64,000 nt of DNA from Enterobacter cloacae subsp. cloacae ATCC 13047 (lineage in GTDB: Bacteria; Pseudomonadota; Gammaproteobacteria; Enterobacterales; Enterobacteriaceae), in contig NC_014121.1 in the NCBI RefSeq assembly GCF_000025565.1, forward strand, positions 5,232,216 through 5,296,215, read 5' to 3'. The position numbers were made by a program, and so were the translations under genes. This document shows, piece by piece, positions 18,682-26,637 of the stretch. Below the pieces are notes generated by a model, which was given only the letters and a program-made list of their open reading frames with translations, did not search any database and was not told the origin of the DNA. Each line of letters opens with the position of its first letter. Within the stretch, counting starts at the first letter, position 1.

Positions 18682-20091
18682 ATGTCCGCTGAACACGTTT
18701 TGACGATGCTGAACGAACATGAAGTGAAGTTTGTTGATCTGCGCTTCACCGATACTAAAGGTAAAGAACAGCACGTCACTATTCCTGCTCATCAGGTAAA
18801 CGCCGAATTCTTTGAAGAAGGCAAAATGTTTGACGGCTCCTCCATTGGTGGCTGGAAAGGCATTAACGAATCTGACATGGTTCTGATGCCAGACGCGACC
18901 ACGGCGGTCATTGATCCGTTCTTCGAAGAGCCAACCCTGATCATCCGTTGCGATATCCTCGAGCCAGGCACGCTGCAGGGCTACGACCGTGACCCACGCT
19001 CCATCGCTAAACGTGCAGAAGAGTACCTGCGTTCTACCGGCATCGCAGACACCGTTCTGTTCGGGCCAGAGCCAGAATTCTTCCTGTTCGATGACATTCG
19101 TTTCGGTGCCTCTATCTCTGGCTCCCACGTGGCTATCGACGACATCGAAGGTGCATGGAACTCCTCCACCAAATACGAAGGTGGTAACAAAGGTCACCGT
19201 CCTGGCGTGAAAGGCGGTTACTTCCCGGTTCCTCCGGTCGATTCTTCACAGGACATCCGTTCCACCATGTGTCTGGTGATGGAAGAGATGGGCCTGGTAG
19301 TTGAAGCTCACCACCACGAAGTGGCGACTGCTGGTCAGAACGAAGTGGCAACCCGCTTCAATACCATGACCAAAAAAGCGGACGAAATTCAGATCTACAA
19401 ATACGTTGTGCACAACGTTGCACACCGTTTCGGTAAAACCGCGACCTTCATGCCAAAACCAATGTTTGGCGACAACGGTTCCGGTATGCACTGCCACATG
19501 TCCCTGTCCAAGAACGGTACCAACCTGTTCTCTGGTGACAAATATGCAGGTCTGTCTGAGCAGGCGCTGTACTACATTGGCGGCGTAATCAAACACGCTA
19601 AAGCGATCAACGCCCTGGCGAACCCAACCACCAACTCTTACAAGCGTCTGGTCCCAGGCTACGAAGCACCTGTTATGCTGGCTTACTCAGCGCGTAACCG
19701 TTCTGCTTCTATCCGTATCCCGGTGGTGGCTTCTCCTAAAGCGCGTCGTATCGAAGTGCGCTTCCCGGATCCAGCAGCTAACCCATACCTGTGCTTCGCA
19801 GCACTGCTGATGGCCGGTCTGGACGGTATCAAGAACAAGATCCACCCAGGCGAAGCGATGGACAAAAACCTGTATGACCTGCCGCCAGAAGAAGCGAAAG
19901 AGATCCCACAGGTTGCAGGCTCTCTGGAAGAAGCCCTGCAGGCACTGGACGCTGACCGCGAGTTCCTGACTGCGGGTGGCGTGTTCACTGACGACGCTAT
20001 CGATGCCTACATCGCCCTGCGTACTGAAGAGAACGACCGCGTGCGCATGACTCCGCATCCGGTTGAATTCGAACTGTACTACAGCGTTTAA
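18682..20091 (+). CDS. glnA: Glutamine synthetase type I
   Basis: 469 residues, dodecameric GSI-beta. Tyr398 in NLYDLPPEE is the adenylylation site (Tyr397 without the initiator Met); the ATP-binding [16 protein letters not shown] segment and the glutamate loop NRSASIRIP are intact. It makes glutamine from glutamate, ammonia and ATP. First gene of glnALG, driven by the NtrC/sigma54 region upstream. Confidence 0.99.
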   Translation: MSAEHVLTMLNEHEVKFVDLRFTDTKGKEQHVTIPAHQVNAEFFEEGKMFDGSSIGGWKGINESDMVLMPDATTAVIDPFFEEPTLIIRCDILEPGTLQGYDRDPRSIAKRAEEYLRSTGIADTVLFGPEPEFFLFDDIRFGASISGSHVAIDDIEGAWNSSTKYEGGNKGHRPGVKGGYFPVPPVDSSQDIRSTMCLVMEEMGLVVEAHHHEVATAGQNEVATRFNTMTKKADEIQIYKYVVHNVAHRFGKTATFMPKPMFGDNGSGMHCHMSLSKNGTNLFSGDKYAGLSEQALYYIGGVIKHAKAINALANPTTNSYKRLVPGYEAPVMLAYSARNRSASIRIPVVASPKARRIEVRFPDPAANPYLCFAALLMAGLDGIKNKIHPGEAMDKNLYDLPPEEAKEIPQVAGSLEEALQALDADREFLTAGGVFTDDAIDAYIALRTEENDRVRMTPHPVEFELYYSV

Positions 20092-20162
20092 GTTACAACG
20101 GGTTTCGCGCCACCCTTCAGGCGCGGCCCCGAAAGCTTTTTTTTGTTGCCGTGGAAACTTTC

Positions 20163-20188
20163 AGCCCATCTCCGGATGGGCTTTTTTC
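20163..20188 (+). terminator. Partial terminator between glnA and glnL
   Basis: AGCCCATC and GATGGGCT form an eight-base stem followed by TTTTTT. An extra GC-rich inverted pair (GCGCC/GGCGC) lies 40 bases earlier. In E. coli a leaky terminator here lowers glnLG relative to glnA. Confidence 0.85.
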
Positions 20189-20237
20189 TCCACCAACAAC
20201 CTGATCTCACGCGCTTTTTACGACGAAAAAGCTATAC

Positions 20238-20254
20238 TGCACTAAATTAGTGCA
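20238..20254 (+). promoter_or_regulatory. NtrC operator at the glnL promoter
   Basis: TGCACTAAATTAGTGCA, a palindrome around one central base and an NtrC box, sits 23 bases before the glnL ATG. GCTATACT just before it is the likely -10 of glnLp, so bound NtrC would repress it. Confidence 0.85.
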
Positions 20255-20276
20255 ACCAACTCCAGGAGACTGCTGA

Positions 20277-21326
20277 ATGGCAACTGGCACGCTGCCCGAT
20301 GCTGGGCAGATCCTCAATTCGTTAATTAACAGCATTTTGCTGGTCGACGACGAGCTGGCTGTTCATTACGCCAACCCGGCGGCGCAGCAACTGCTCGCCC
20401 AAAGCGCACGCAAACTGTTTGGCACTCCGCTGCCAGAATTATTGAGCTATTTTTCGCTGAACATTGGCCTGATGCAGGAAAGTCTGCAGGCCGGTCAGGG
20501 GTTCACCGATAACGAAGTGACGCTGGTGATCGACGGGCGCTCGCATATTTTGTCGCTTACCGCGCAACGTCTTCCTGAAGGGCTGATCCTGCTCGAAATG
20601 GCGCCGATGGACAATCAGCGCCGACTGAGCCAGGAGCAACTTCAGCATGCGCAGCAAATTGCTGCCCGCGATCTGGTGCGGGGCCTGGCGCATGAAATCA
20701 AAAACCCACTGGGCGGATTACGCGGGGCGGCGCAGCTGTTAACCAAAGCGCTGCCGGACCCTGCGCTGGCGGAGTATACCAACGTCATCATTGAGCAGGC
20801 CGATCGTCTGCGTAACCTGGTTGACCGCCTGCTCGGGCCGCAACAGCCGGGTATGCACGTCACCGAAAGCATTCATAAAGTGGCTGAACGGGTGGTGAAG
20901 CTCGTCTCAATGGAGCTGCCGGAGAACGTTACGCTGGTGCGTGATTATGACCCCAGCCTGCCGGAACTGGCGCACGATCCGGACCAGATTGAGCAGGTCC
21001 TGCTGAATATTGTGCGTAATGCGCTGCAGGCTCTGGGACCGGAAGGCGGCGAAATCATTTTGCGTACCCGTACCGCATTCCAGCTCACCTTGCATGGCGT
21101 GCGCTATCGGCTGGCGGCACGCATCGACGTTGAGGACAACGGGCCGGGGATCCCATCTCATCTGCAGGACACCCTGTTCTACCCGATGGTCAGCGGTCGC
21201 GAAGGCGGTACCGGGCTGGGATTATCCATTGCCCGCAGTTTGATCGATCAACACTCTGGAAAAATTGAATTTACCAGTTGGCCGGGACATACCGAGTTTT
21301 CGGTTTTCCTGCCGATTAAAAAATAA
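20277..21326 (+). CDS. glnL: Nitrogen sensor histidine kinase/phosphatase NtrB
   Basis: 349 residues. N-terminal PAS domain, then the HisKA segment with His139 in [11 protein letters not shown], and an HATPase with N box [16 protein letters not shown] and [10 protein letters not shown]. No membrane segment, so it is the cytoplasmic sensor that phosphorylates NtrC when unmodified PII is absent and dephosphorylates it when PII binds. Eleven bases separate it from glnG. Confidence 0.98.
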   Translation: MATGTLPDAGQILNSLINSILLVDDELAVHYANPAAQQLLAQSARKLFGTPLPELLSYFSLNIGLMQESLQAGQGFTDNEVTLVIDGRSHILSLTAQRLPEGLILLEMAPMDNQRRLSQEQLQHAQQIAARDLVRGLAHEIKNPLGGLRGAAQLLTKALPDPALAEYTNVIIEQADRLRNLVDRLLGPQQPGMHVTESIHKVAERVVKLVSMELPENVTLVRDYDPSLPELAHDPDQIEQVLLNIVRNALQALGPEGGEIILRTRTAFQLTLHGVRYRLAARIDVEDNGPGIPSHLQDTLFYPMVSGREGGTGLGLSIARSLIDQHSGKIEFTSWPGHTEFSVFLPIKK

Positions 21327-21337
21327 AGGTGACGTTT

Positions 21338-22750
21338 ATGCAACGAGGGATAGTCTGGGTAGTCGATGACGATAGCTCCATCCGTTGGGTGCTTGAACGC
21401 GCGCTCACAGGGGCGGGATTAAGCTGCACGACGTTTGAGAGCGGCAGCGAAGTGCTCGACGCACTCACCACCAAAACGCCGGATGTTCTGCTGTCGGATA
21501 TTCGTATGCCGGGTATGGACGGGCTGGCGCTTTTAAAGCAGATCAAACAACGCCACCCTATGCTTCCGGTCATCATAATGACGGCACACTCCGATCTGGA
21601 TGCCGCCGTTAGCGCCTATCAGCAAGGGGCATTCGACTACCTGCCCAAGCCATTTGATATCGACGAAGCGGTCGCGCTGGTTGAGCGCGCCATTAGCCAT
21701 TACCAGGAGCAGCAACAGCCCCGTAATGCGCCCGATTTCGGCCCTACCACGGACATCATTGGCGAAGCACCGGCGATGCAGGATGTGTTTCGCATTATTG
21801 GCCGTCTGTCGCGTTCGTCCATCAGCGTATTGATTAATGGCGAATCGGGCACCGGTAAAGAGCTGGTCGCGCACGCCTTACATCGCCATAGCCCGCGGGC
21901 AAAAGCGCCGTTTATCGCCCTGAATATGGCGGCTATCCCGAAAGATTTGATTGAATCCGAACTGTTCGGCCATGAAAAAGGCGCCTTTACCGGGGCAAAT
22001 ACCATTCGTCAGGGCCGCTTCGAACAGGCTGACGGGGGGACATTATTCCTGGATGAAATTGGCGATATGCCGCTGGATGTTCAGACCCGTCTTCTGCGCG
22101 TGCTGGCCGACGGACAGTTTTATCGCGTGGGCGGGTATGCGCCGGTGAAAGTGGATGTACGCATTATTGCCGCGACACACCAGAACCTGGAGCAACGCGT
22201 GCAGGAGGGAAAATTCCGTGAGGATTTATTCCATCGCCTGAACGTCATCCGCGTCCATCTGCCGCCGCTACGTGAACGTCGCGAAGATATCCCTCGCCTG
22301 GCGCGTCACTTCCTGCAGGTCGCCGCGCGTGAACTGGGTGTCGAAGCCAAACAGCTTCACCCGGAAACCGATGCCGCCCTCACCCGCCTGGCCTGGCCGG
22401 GTAACGTGCGTCAACTGGAAAATACCTGTCGCTGGCTCACCGTCATGGCCGCCGGACAGGAGGTCTTGATTCAGGATCTGCCGGCCGAGCTGTTTGAAGC
22501 AACTGCCCCTGAAAGCAGTACGGGCCATGCGCTGCCGGACAGCTGGGCGACGCTGCTGGCGCAGTGGGCCGATCGCGCGCTGCGTTCCGGTCATCAAAAT
22601 TTGCTCTCTGAGGCGCAGCCGGAGATGGAACGCACGCTGTTAACCACCGCGCTTCGTCATACGCAGGGCCATAAACAGGAAGCAGCCCGCCTGCTGGGAT
22701 GGGGACGTAATACCCTGACGCGTAAGCTTAAAGAGCTTGGAATGGAGTAA
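21338..22750 (+). CDS. glnG: Nitrogen regulator NtrC (sigma54 activator)
   Basis: 470 residues from the ATG giving MQRGIVWVVDDD. Receiver domain with phosphoacceptor Asp54 (LLSDIRMPG), AAA+ domain with Walker A GESGTGKE and the sigma54 contact loop GAFTGA, and a C-terminal Fis-type HTH (EAARLLGWGRNTLTRKLKEL). It binds the TGCACC-type boxes found before glnA and glnL here. A start three codons upstream is possible but the receiver begins at the chosen Met in E. coli. Confidence 0.98.
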   Translation: MQRGIVWVVDDDSSIRWVLERALTGAGLSCTTFESGSEVLDALTTKTPDVLLSDIRMPGMDGLALLKQIKQRHPMLPVIIMTAHSDLDAAVSAYQQGAFDYLPKPFDIDEAVALVERAISHYQEQQQPRNAPDFGPTTDIIGEAPAMQDVFRIIGRLSRSSISVLINGESGTGKELVAHALHRHSPRAKAPFIALNMAAIPKDLIESELFGHEKGAFTGANTIRQGRFEQADGGTLFLDEIGDMPLDVQTRLLRVLADGQFYRVGGYAPVKVDVRIIAATHQNLEQRVQEGKFREDLFHRLNVIRVHLPPLRERREDIPRLARHFLQVAARELGVEAKQLHPETDAALTRLAWPGNVRQLENTCRWLTVMAAGQEVLIQDLPAELFEATAPESSTGHALPDSWATLLAQWADRALRSGHQNLLSEAQPEMERTLLTTALRHTQGHKQEAARLLGWGRNTLTRKLKELGME

Positions 22751-22780
22751 TCTTCACCGCTGTGTAAAGATTACTAATTG

Positions 22781-22809
22781 AGCGCAAATTGCCGTTATTT
22801 TGCGCTTTA
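22781..22809 (+). terminator. Probable terminator after glnG
   Basis: AGCGCAAA and TTTGCGCT form eight-base arms with a ten-base loop. The T-tract is weak, so some read-through into yshB may occur. Confidence 0.6.
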
Positions 22810-22860
22810 CTGTGTCGATGAGTTTTGTATGATCGTGCCCGGAAATTGGGGGTGAACATC

Positions 22861-22971
22861 ATGCTGGAAACATTAGTACATATGCTCTCTAGCGGAGCCG
22901 CAGAAAGCCACACGCCGCAAACCGCAGTTGCTGCAGTGTTGTGTGCGGCGCTGGTTGGTCTGTTTAGCTAG
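22861..22971 (+). CDS. yshB: Small membrane protein YshB
   Basis: 36 codons encoding MLETLVHMLSSGAAESHTP followed by a hydrophobic helix ending CAALVGLFS. This is a recognisable homologue of the E. coli 36-residue YshB at the same site between glnG and hemN, with the C-terminal helix most conserved. A strong ribosome site (GGGGGTG) precedes the ATG. Salmonella YshB is reported to matter inside host cells; the molecular role is unknown. Confidence 0.9.
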   Translation: MLETLVHMLSSGAAESHTPQTAVAAVLCAALVGLFS

Positions 22972-22982
22972 CGGGTAAAAAT

Positions 22983-23025
22983 GTAAAAGCCGGGTGGCGG
23001 CTTCGCCTTACCCGGCCTACGTTTC
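22983..23025. repeat. REP-type element after yshB
   Basis: GCCGGGTGGCGGCTTCGCCT followed by TACCCGGCCTACG, a standard REP sequence, lies between the convergent yshB and hemN genes. Confidence 0.85.
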
Positions 23026-23038
23026 ATGCTTTTGCGGC

Positions 23039-24412
23039 TTAAATCACCCGCGAGAACTGCTGCATACGCGCTTTCTGCCGAAGGTAAGCGTCAAAGCACA
23101 TGCAGATATTACGAATCAATAAACGTCCTTTCGGCGTGACCTCAATCGCATTCTCCGACACATCCACCAGCCCGTCCTTCGCAAGCGGTGCCAGCAGCTT
23201 CAGGTCTTCTGCAAAATAATCGCTAAAGTGCAGATCCCACTGCGACTCAACGTCGCTGAAATCGAGACGGAAGTTGCAGATAAGCGCCTTAATCACATCA
23301 CGACGAATGCAGTCGTCACGTGTTAACGCGATGCCGCGCCACAGCGCGTTGCCCTTTTCATCCACCTGCTGATAGTAGAGCTTCAACTCTTTCTGGTTTT
23401 GCGCGTAGCAATCGCCAATCATGCTGATGGCGGAAACGCCCATCCCCAGCAAATCGGTATCGCCCTGGGTGGTATAGCCCTGGAAATTACGGTGCAGTAC
23501 CCCTTCGCGCTGAGCAACAGCCAGCTCGTCATCCGGACGGGCAAAGTGATCCATACCGATAAACTGATATCCGGTCTCGGTCAGCGAGGTAATGGTTTCC
23601 TGGAGAATATCCAGTTTCTGTTGAGCAGAAGGCAGATCGGCATCTTTGATTTTGCGCTGCGCGGCAAAGAGCGTCGGCAGATGCGCATAGTTAAACACGC
23701 TCAGGCGGTCCGGGTTAAGTTCAGCCACGCGTTTCAGCGTAAAAGCAAAGCTCTCCGGCGTCTGCTTTGGCAGGCCGTAAATCAGATCGATATTGGTTGA
23801 GGTGAAACCAATTTCACGCGCATGGTTGAGTAAGGCAAAGATAAATTCTTCGTCCTGCTCGCGGTTCACCAGACGCTGGACCTCTTTATTGAAGTCCTGA
23901 ACGCCCATACTCAGGCGATTGAAGCCTTCGGCACGTAAATGATCCAGCACATCCAGCTCAATTTCACGCGGATCGACCTCGATCGAGATTTCGGCGTCGT
24001 CATTAAAATGGAAATTGCTGCGAAGAAGCGCCATCAAACGGCTGATCTGCGCTTTATTCAGATAGGTTGGCGTACCGCCGCCCCAGTGAAGCTGGCTGAC
24101 ATGACGGCCAGTAAACAACGGCGCGCGATGCAAAATTTCCTGCTCCAGCGCATCCAGATACTGATCGGCTTTATGCTGCTGACGGGTGACAATTTTATTG
24201 CAGCCGCAGAAATAGCAGAGCTTATGGCAGAACGGAATATGGACGTAGAGCGACAGCGGGCGTTCTGGATAGCGCGCGACGGCCTGCTGAAAATCACCCT
24301 CACCGAAGGCATCGGAGAACTCCAGCGCGGTGGGGTATGAGGTGTAACGCGGCCCGGAATAGTTATATTTCTGGATCAGGGCCAAATCCCAGTCGATAGA
24401 TGGTACAGACAT
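23039..24412 (-). CDS. hemN: Oxygen-independent coproporphyrinogen III dehydrogenase
   Basis: 457 residues, the E. coli HemN length, from the start giving MSVPSIDWDL. Radical SAM cluster motif with Cys62, Cys66 and Cys69 (FCHKLCYFCGC), followed by the glycine-rich WGGGTPTYL SAM site. It converts coproporphyrinogen III to protoporphyrinogen IX without oxygen in the cytoplasm. Its ribosome site AAGGAGTGAGC lies over the end of the small ORF upstream, so the two are probably coupled. Confidence 0.98.
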   Translation of the reverse strand: MSVPSIDWDLALIQKYNYSGPRYTSYPTALEFSDAFGEGDFQQAVARYPERPLSLYVHIPFCHKLCYFCGCNKIVTRQQHKADQYLDALEQEILHRAPLFTGRHVSQLHWGGGTPTYLNKAQISRLMALLRSNFHFNDDAEISIEVDPREIELDVLDHLRAEGFNRLSMGVQDFNKEVQRLVNREQDEEFIFALLNHAREIGFTSTNIDLIYGLPKQTPESFAFTLKRVAELNPDRLSVFNYAHLPTLFAAQRKIKDADLPSAQQKLDILQETITSLTETGYQFIGMDHFARPDDELAVAQREGVLHRNFQGYTTQGDTDLLGMGVSAISMIGDCYAQNQKELKLYYQQVDEKGNALWRGIALTRDDCIRRDVIKALICNFRLDFSDVESQWDLHFSDYFAEDLKLLAPLAKDGLVDVSENAIEVTPKGRLLIRNICMCFDAYLRQKARMQQFSRVI

Positions 24413-24414
24413 GC

Positions 24415-24597
24415 TCACTCCTTCCGTTGGTGTCGCGTTCGTATACGGCGGCCCGTTCTGGCCCCATTGCGGACCATCATTCGGGTGCGCAGCCACTTCT
24501 GTCGCCGCGACAACCGCCGTAGTTTAACGAATAACCACACCAGATAACATATAACCGGAAGGGTTATAAGCAGGACTATCGTTCCTGCCGGGTGCAA
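24415..24597 (-). CDS. Small basic membrane-anchored protein between yihI and hemN
   Basis: 60 codons. An N-terminal hydrophobic segment of about 20 residues (TIVLLITLPVICYLVWLFV) is followed by a strongly basic tail rich in Arg and Lys. It starts three bases after the yihI stop and ends two bases before the hemN ATG, spacing that fits a real operon member. In Vibrio-type genomes a longer DUF2489 protein with a similar N-terminal anchor sits between yihI and hemN, so this could be a shortened relative; that link is inference. I do not recognise a named E. coli counterpart. The stop overlapping the hemN ribosome site could also be chance. Confidence 0.5.
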   Translation of the reverse strand: MHPAGTIVLLITLPVICYLVWLFVKLRRLSRRQKWLRTRMMVRNGARTGRRIRTRHQRKE

Positions 24598-24600
24598 ATG

Positions 24601-25116
24601 TTAGTTTCCACCCTTCAGAAGACGCATCATATCTTCCTGCTTTTCGTCTTCTTCTTCATCTTCGTCATCGTCGTATGACAGGCCCAGCTTCTGCATCAGT
24701 TCGTCGATGCGATCCAGTTTGGCATCCACCCAGGACTGCTCTTCAGCGGTCAGGGTTTCACCCTCTTCAAGACGTTCCAGCAGCGCGTCCAGGCGCTCAT
24801 CGTTCTCCAGCAAATCCAGCTCAGCCTGCGGTGAAAGCATAGGTTTCTCGCTCTTTGGTTTGTGCTGCTTAGTGACCGGGGTGTCTGTCACGCCCAGTGG
24901 AATGGGAGTTTTACTGCCGATACGTGGATCTTTCTGCGGCTTATTTTTAGCAGAAGCGCCAGATGCACCGCCACCGTTTGCACGGCTACCCGCAGCATGA
25001 CCGCGATGTTTTTTTTCGCGTTTGCGATCGCGCGCTTCCTGGTTCAGTTCTTCGCGCGTTTTGCGGCGTGCTTTGGCAGGGCGTTTCGCGCCCGCTGCGG
25101 AGGTCGGTTTTTTCAT
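24601..25116 (-). CDS. yihI: Der GTPase-activating protein YihI
   Basis: 171 residues. The N-terminal half is very basic and low in complexity ([18 protein letters not shown]), the C-terminal half acidic, with a [14 protein letters not shown] run. E. coli YihI activates GTP hydrolysis by the 50S assembly GTPase Der and so tunes ribosome maturation. It neighbours engB, another ribosome assembly GTPase gene, across csrC. Confidence 0.94.
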   Translation of the reverse strand: MKKPTSAAGAKRPAKARRKTREELNQEARDRKREKKHRGHAAGSRANGGGASGASAKNKPQKDPRIGSKTPIPLGVTDTPVTKQHKPKSEKPMLSPQAELDLLENDERLDALLERLEEGETLTAEEQSWVDAKLDRIDELMQKLGLSYDDDEDEEEDEKQEDMMRLLKGGN

Positions 25117-25183
25117 GATGTTTTATCTTTAAGTCGTTTTCTTCAGTATAGAATTGCGGCGAAATCTAGCAGAAAGCAAGCAA

Positions 25184-25428
25184 AGAAAAAAGGCGACAGA
25201 GCAATCTGTCGCCTTTTTTCCTGACTCATAACCCTTAACGGGTCAGACATTCCGTGTTTGCCTACAACAAACCCTGTTTATCCGTTGGCTGATACCGTCC
25301 GTGATACGGTTCCTTTTCCTGTTAAAACGCCTCCAGGCGCTGGTCATCCTGACAATCCTGCGTCTTCGCCTCCTGGCGCTCCTGACCCTTATCCCTAAGT
25401 CATTATCCTGTTGGCATCCCCGCCTTGA
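25184..25428 (-). ncRNA. csrC: CsrC regulatory RNA (CsrA antagonist)
   Basis: The minus strand between engB and yihI carries the csrC sequence: conserved blocks such as AGGGTCAGGAGCGCCAGGAG, many GGA motifs in loops and single strands, and the 3' part GACCCGTTAAGGGTTATGAG ending in the perfect terminator stem GGCGACAGA/TCTGTCGCC with a T run. The middle third differs considerably from E. coli. CsrC binds many CsrA dimers and relieves CsrA repression of glycogen and biofilm genes. The 5' end is set by alignment to E. coli and by the promoter. Confidence 0.9.
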
Positions 25429-25433
25429 CGCAC

Positions 25434-25461
25434 ACTTTACCTTGTTCATTTAAACTAACAA
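25434..25461 (-). promoter_or_regulatory. Predicted csrC promoter
   Basis: On the minus strand TTGTTA and TAAAGT stand 16 bases apart and would start RNA near 25427, agreeing with the 5' end from alignment. A short TGTA-N6-TACA inverted repeat at 25531-25544, about 100 bases upstream, might be a UvrY contact but is weak. Confidence 0.6.
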
Positions 25462-25695
25462 GCAACGAAAGGGTACAAAAACGGATTTTCAGATAATCAC
25501 TCAATATTAATCTTATGATTTAAAACAGTTTGTATTTTTTTACACCTGCGATTTCTCTGAAATTTCTCATAACATCTATAGCCGATGTCTCACATCGGCC
25601 AGGGCTTAAGCCTACAGACCAGGTGCAATCAAAAAAGCCTTTTGCCTGCATTCAGGTATAATCCCCCGCAGATTACGATTTTTGGAGACGACCAC

Positions 25696-26325
25696 GTGAC
25701 TACCTGGAACTACCAACAGACGCATTTTGTCACCAGTGCGCCCGATATTCGCCACCTGCCCTCTGATACCGGCATCGAAGTGGCCTTTGCTGGCCGCTCG
25801 AATGCGGGGAAATCCAGCGCACTGAATACGCTGACCAATCAGAAGAACCTGGCGCGTACCTCAAAAACACCTGGCCGTACCCAGCTGATTAACCTGTTTG
25901 AAGTGGCCGAAGGCAAACGCCTGGTCGATTTACCGGGGTACGGTTACGCGCAGGTACCGGAAGAGATGAAGATCAAGTGGCAGCGCGCGCTGGGTGAATA
26001 CCTGGAAAAGCGCATGTGCCTGAAAGGCCTGGTGGTGCTGATGGATATTCGCCACCCGCTGAAAGACCTTGATCAGCAGATGATCGACTGGGCTGTGGCA
26101 AGCGATATTGCCGTTCTGGTGCTGCTGACAAAAGCGGATAAGCTGGCGAGCGGCGCGCGTAAAGCGCAGGTGAATATGGTTCGTGAAGCGGTACTGGCAT
26201 TCAACGGTGATGTGCAGGTTGAGGCGTTCTCCTCGCTGAAAAAGCAGGGTGTGGATAAGCTGCGTCAGAAGCTCGACAGCTGGTTCAGCGAGCTGGAGCC
26301 CGCAACAGAAGCGGAAGAAGGGTAA
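25696..26325 (+). CDS. engB: Ribosome biogenesis GTPase EngB (YsxC/YihA)
   Basis: 209 residues from a GTG start giving [11 protein letters not shown]; the longer ATG reading at 25585 runs into the upstream control DNA and is not supported. G1 is GRSNAGKSS at 33-41, G3 DLPGYGYA, G4 TKADK. EngB is an essential GTPase for late 50S assembly. A perfect terminator palindrome follows the stop. Confidence 0.96.
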   Translation: MTTWNYQQTHFVTSAPDIRHLPSDTGIEVAFAGRSNAGKSSALNTLTNQKNLARTSKTPGRTQLINLFEVAEGKRLVDLPGYGYAQVPEEMKIKWQRALGEYLEKRMCLKGLVVLMDIRHPLKDLDQQMIDWAVASDIAVLVLLTKADKLASGARKAQVNMVREAVLAFNGDVQVEAFSSLKKQGVDKLRQKLDSWFSELEPATEAEEG

Positions 26326-26331
26326 TACCGG

Positions 26332-26358
26332 GCGCGGCCATGGCCGCGCTTTTTTTTG
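26332..26358 (+). terminator. Terminator after engB
   Basis: GCGCGGCCATGGCCGCGC, a perfect 18-base palindrome, is followed by eight T. Confidence 0.92.
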
Positions 26359-26380
26359 TCCGAAATTTCCTTTGCCGCAA

Positions 26381-26489
26381 TAAAAAACGCCCCAGTCATT
26401 ACTGACTGGGGCGGCTAAAATATTCAGCCAAATCCGATTACGTGAAGTAAAAGGTCTGAAAGATAGAACATCTTACCTCTGTACCCTAC
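26381..26489 (-). ncRNA. spf: Spot 42 RNA
   Basis: 109 nucleotides on the minus strand that match E. coli Spot 42 almost base for base: it begins GTAGGGTACAGAGGTAAGAT, contains the single-stranded binding segments, and ends in the CCCCAGTCA/TGACTGGGG terminator with six T. Spot 42 is an Hfq-dependent sRNA repressed by CRP-cAMP that silences galK and other catabolic genes in glucose. A -10 TAGAGT is at 26497-26502. It lies downstream of polA in the same direction, as in E. coli. Confidence 0.97.
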
Positions 26490-26637
26490 GCCGCTAACTC
26501 TACCCCTTTTTTTGCTGCAGAAAAAGCACTTTTTGTAGTTTTTTTTCATTCTTTACATAGGGAATTCTAATGATCGTCACAAAACGCACGTCGTTATGTT
26601 GCTAACTTACATAAAAAGCGCGTTATTCGCCGAACCA

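Noticed and set aside
25243..25449. 68-codon minus-strand frame
   Set aside because: Lies inside csrC; the RNA identity explains the sequence.
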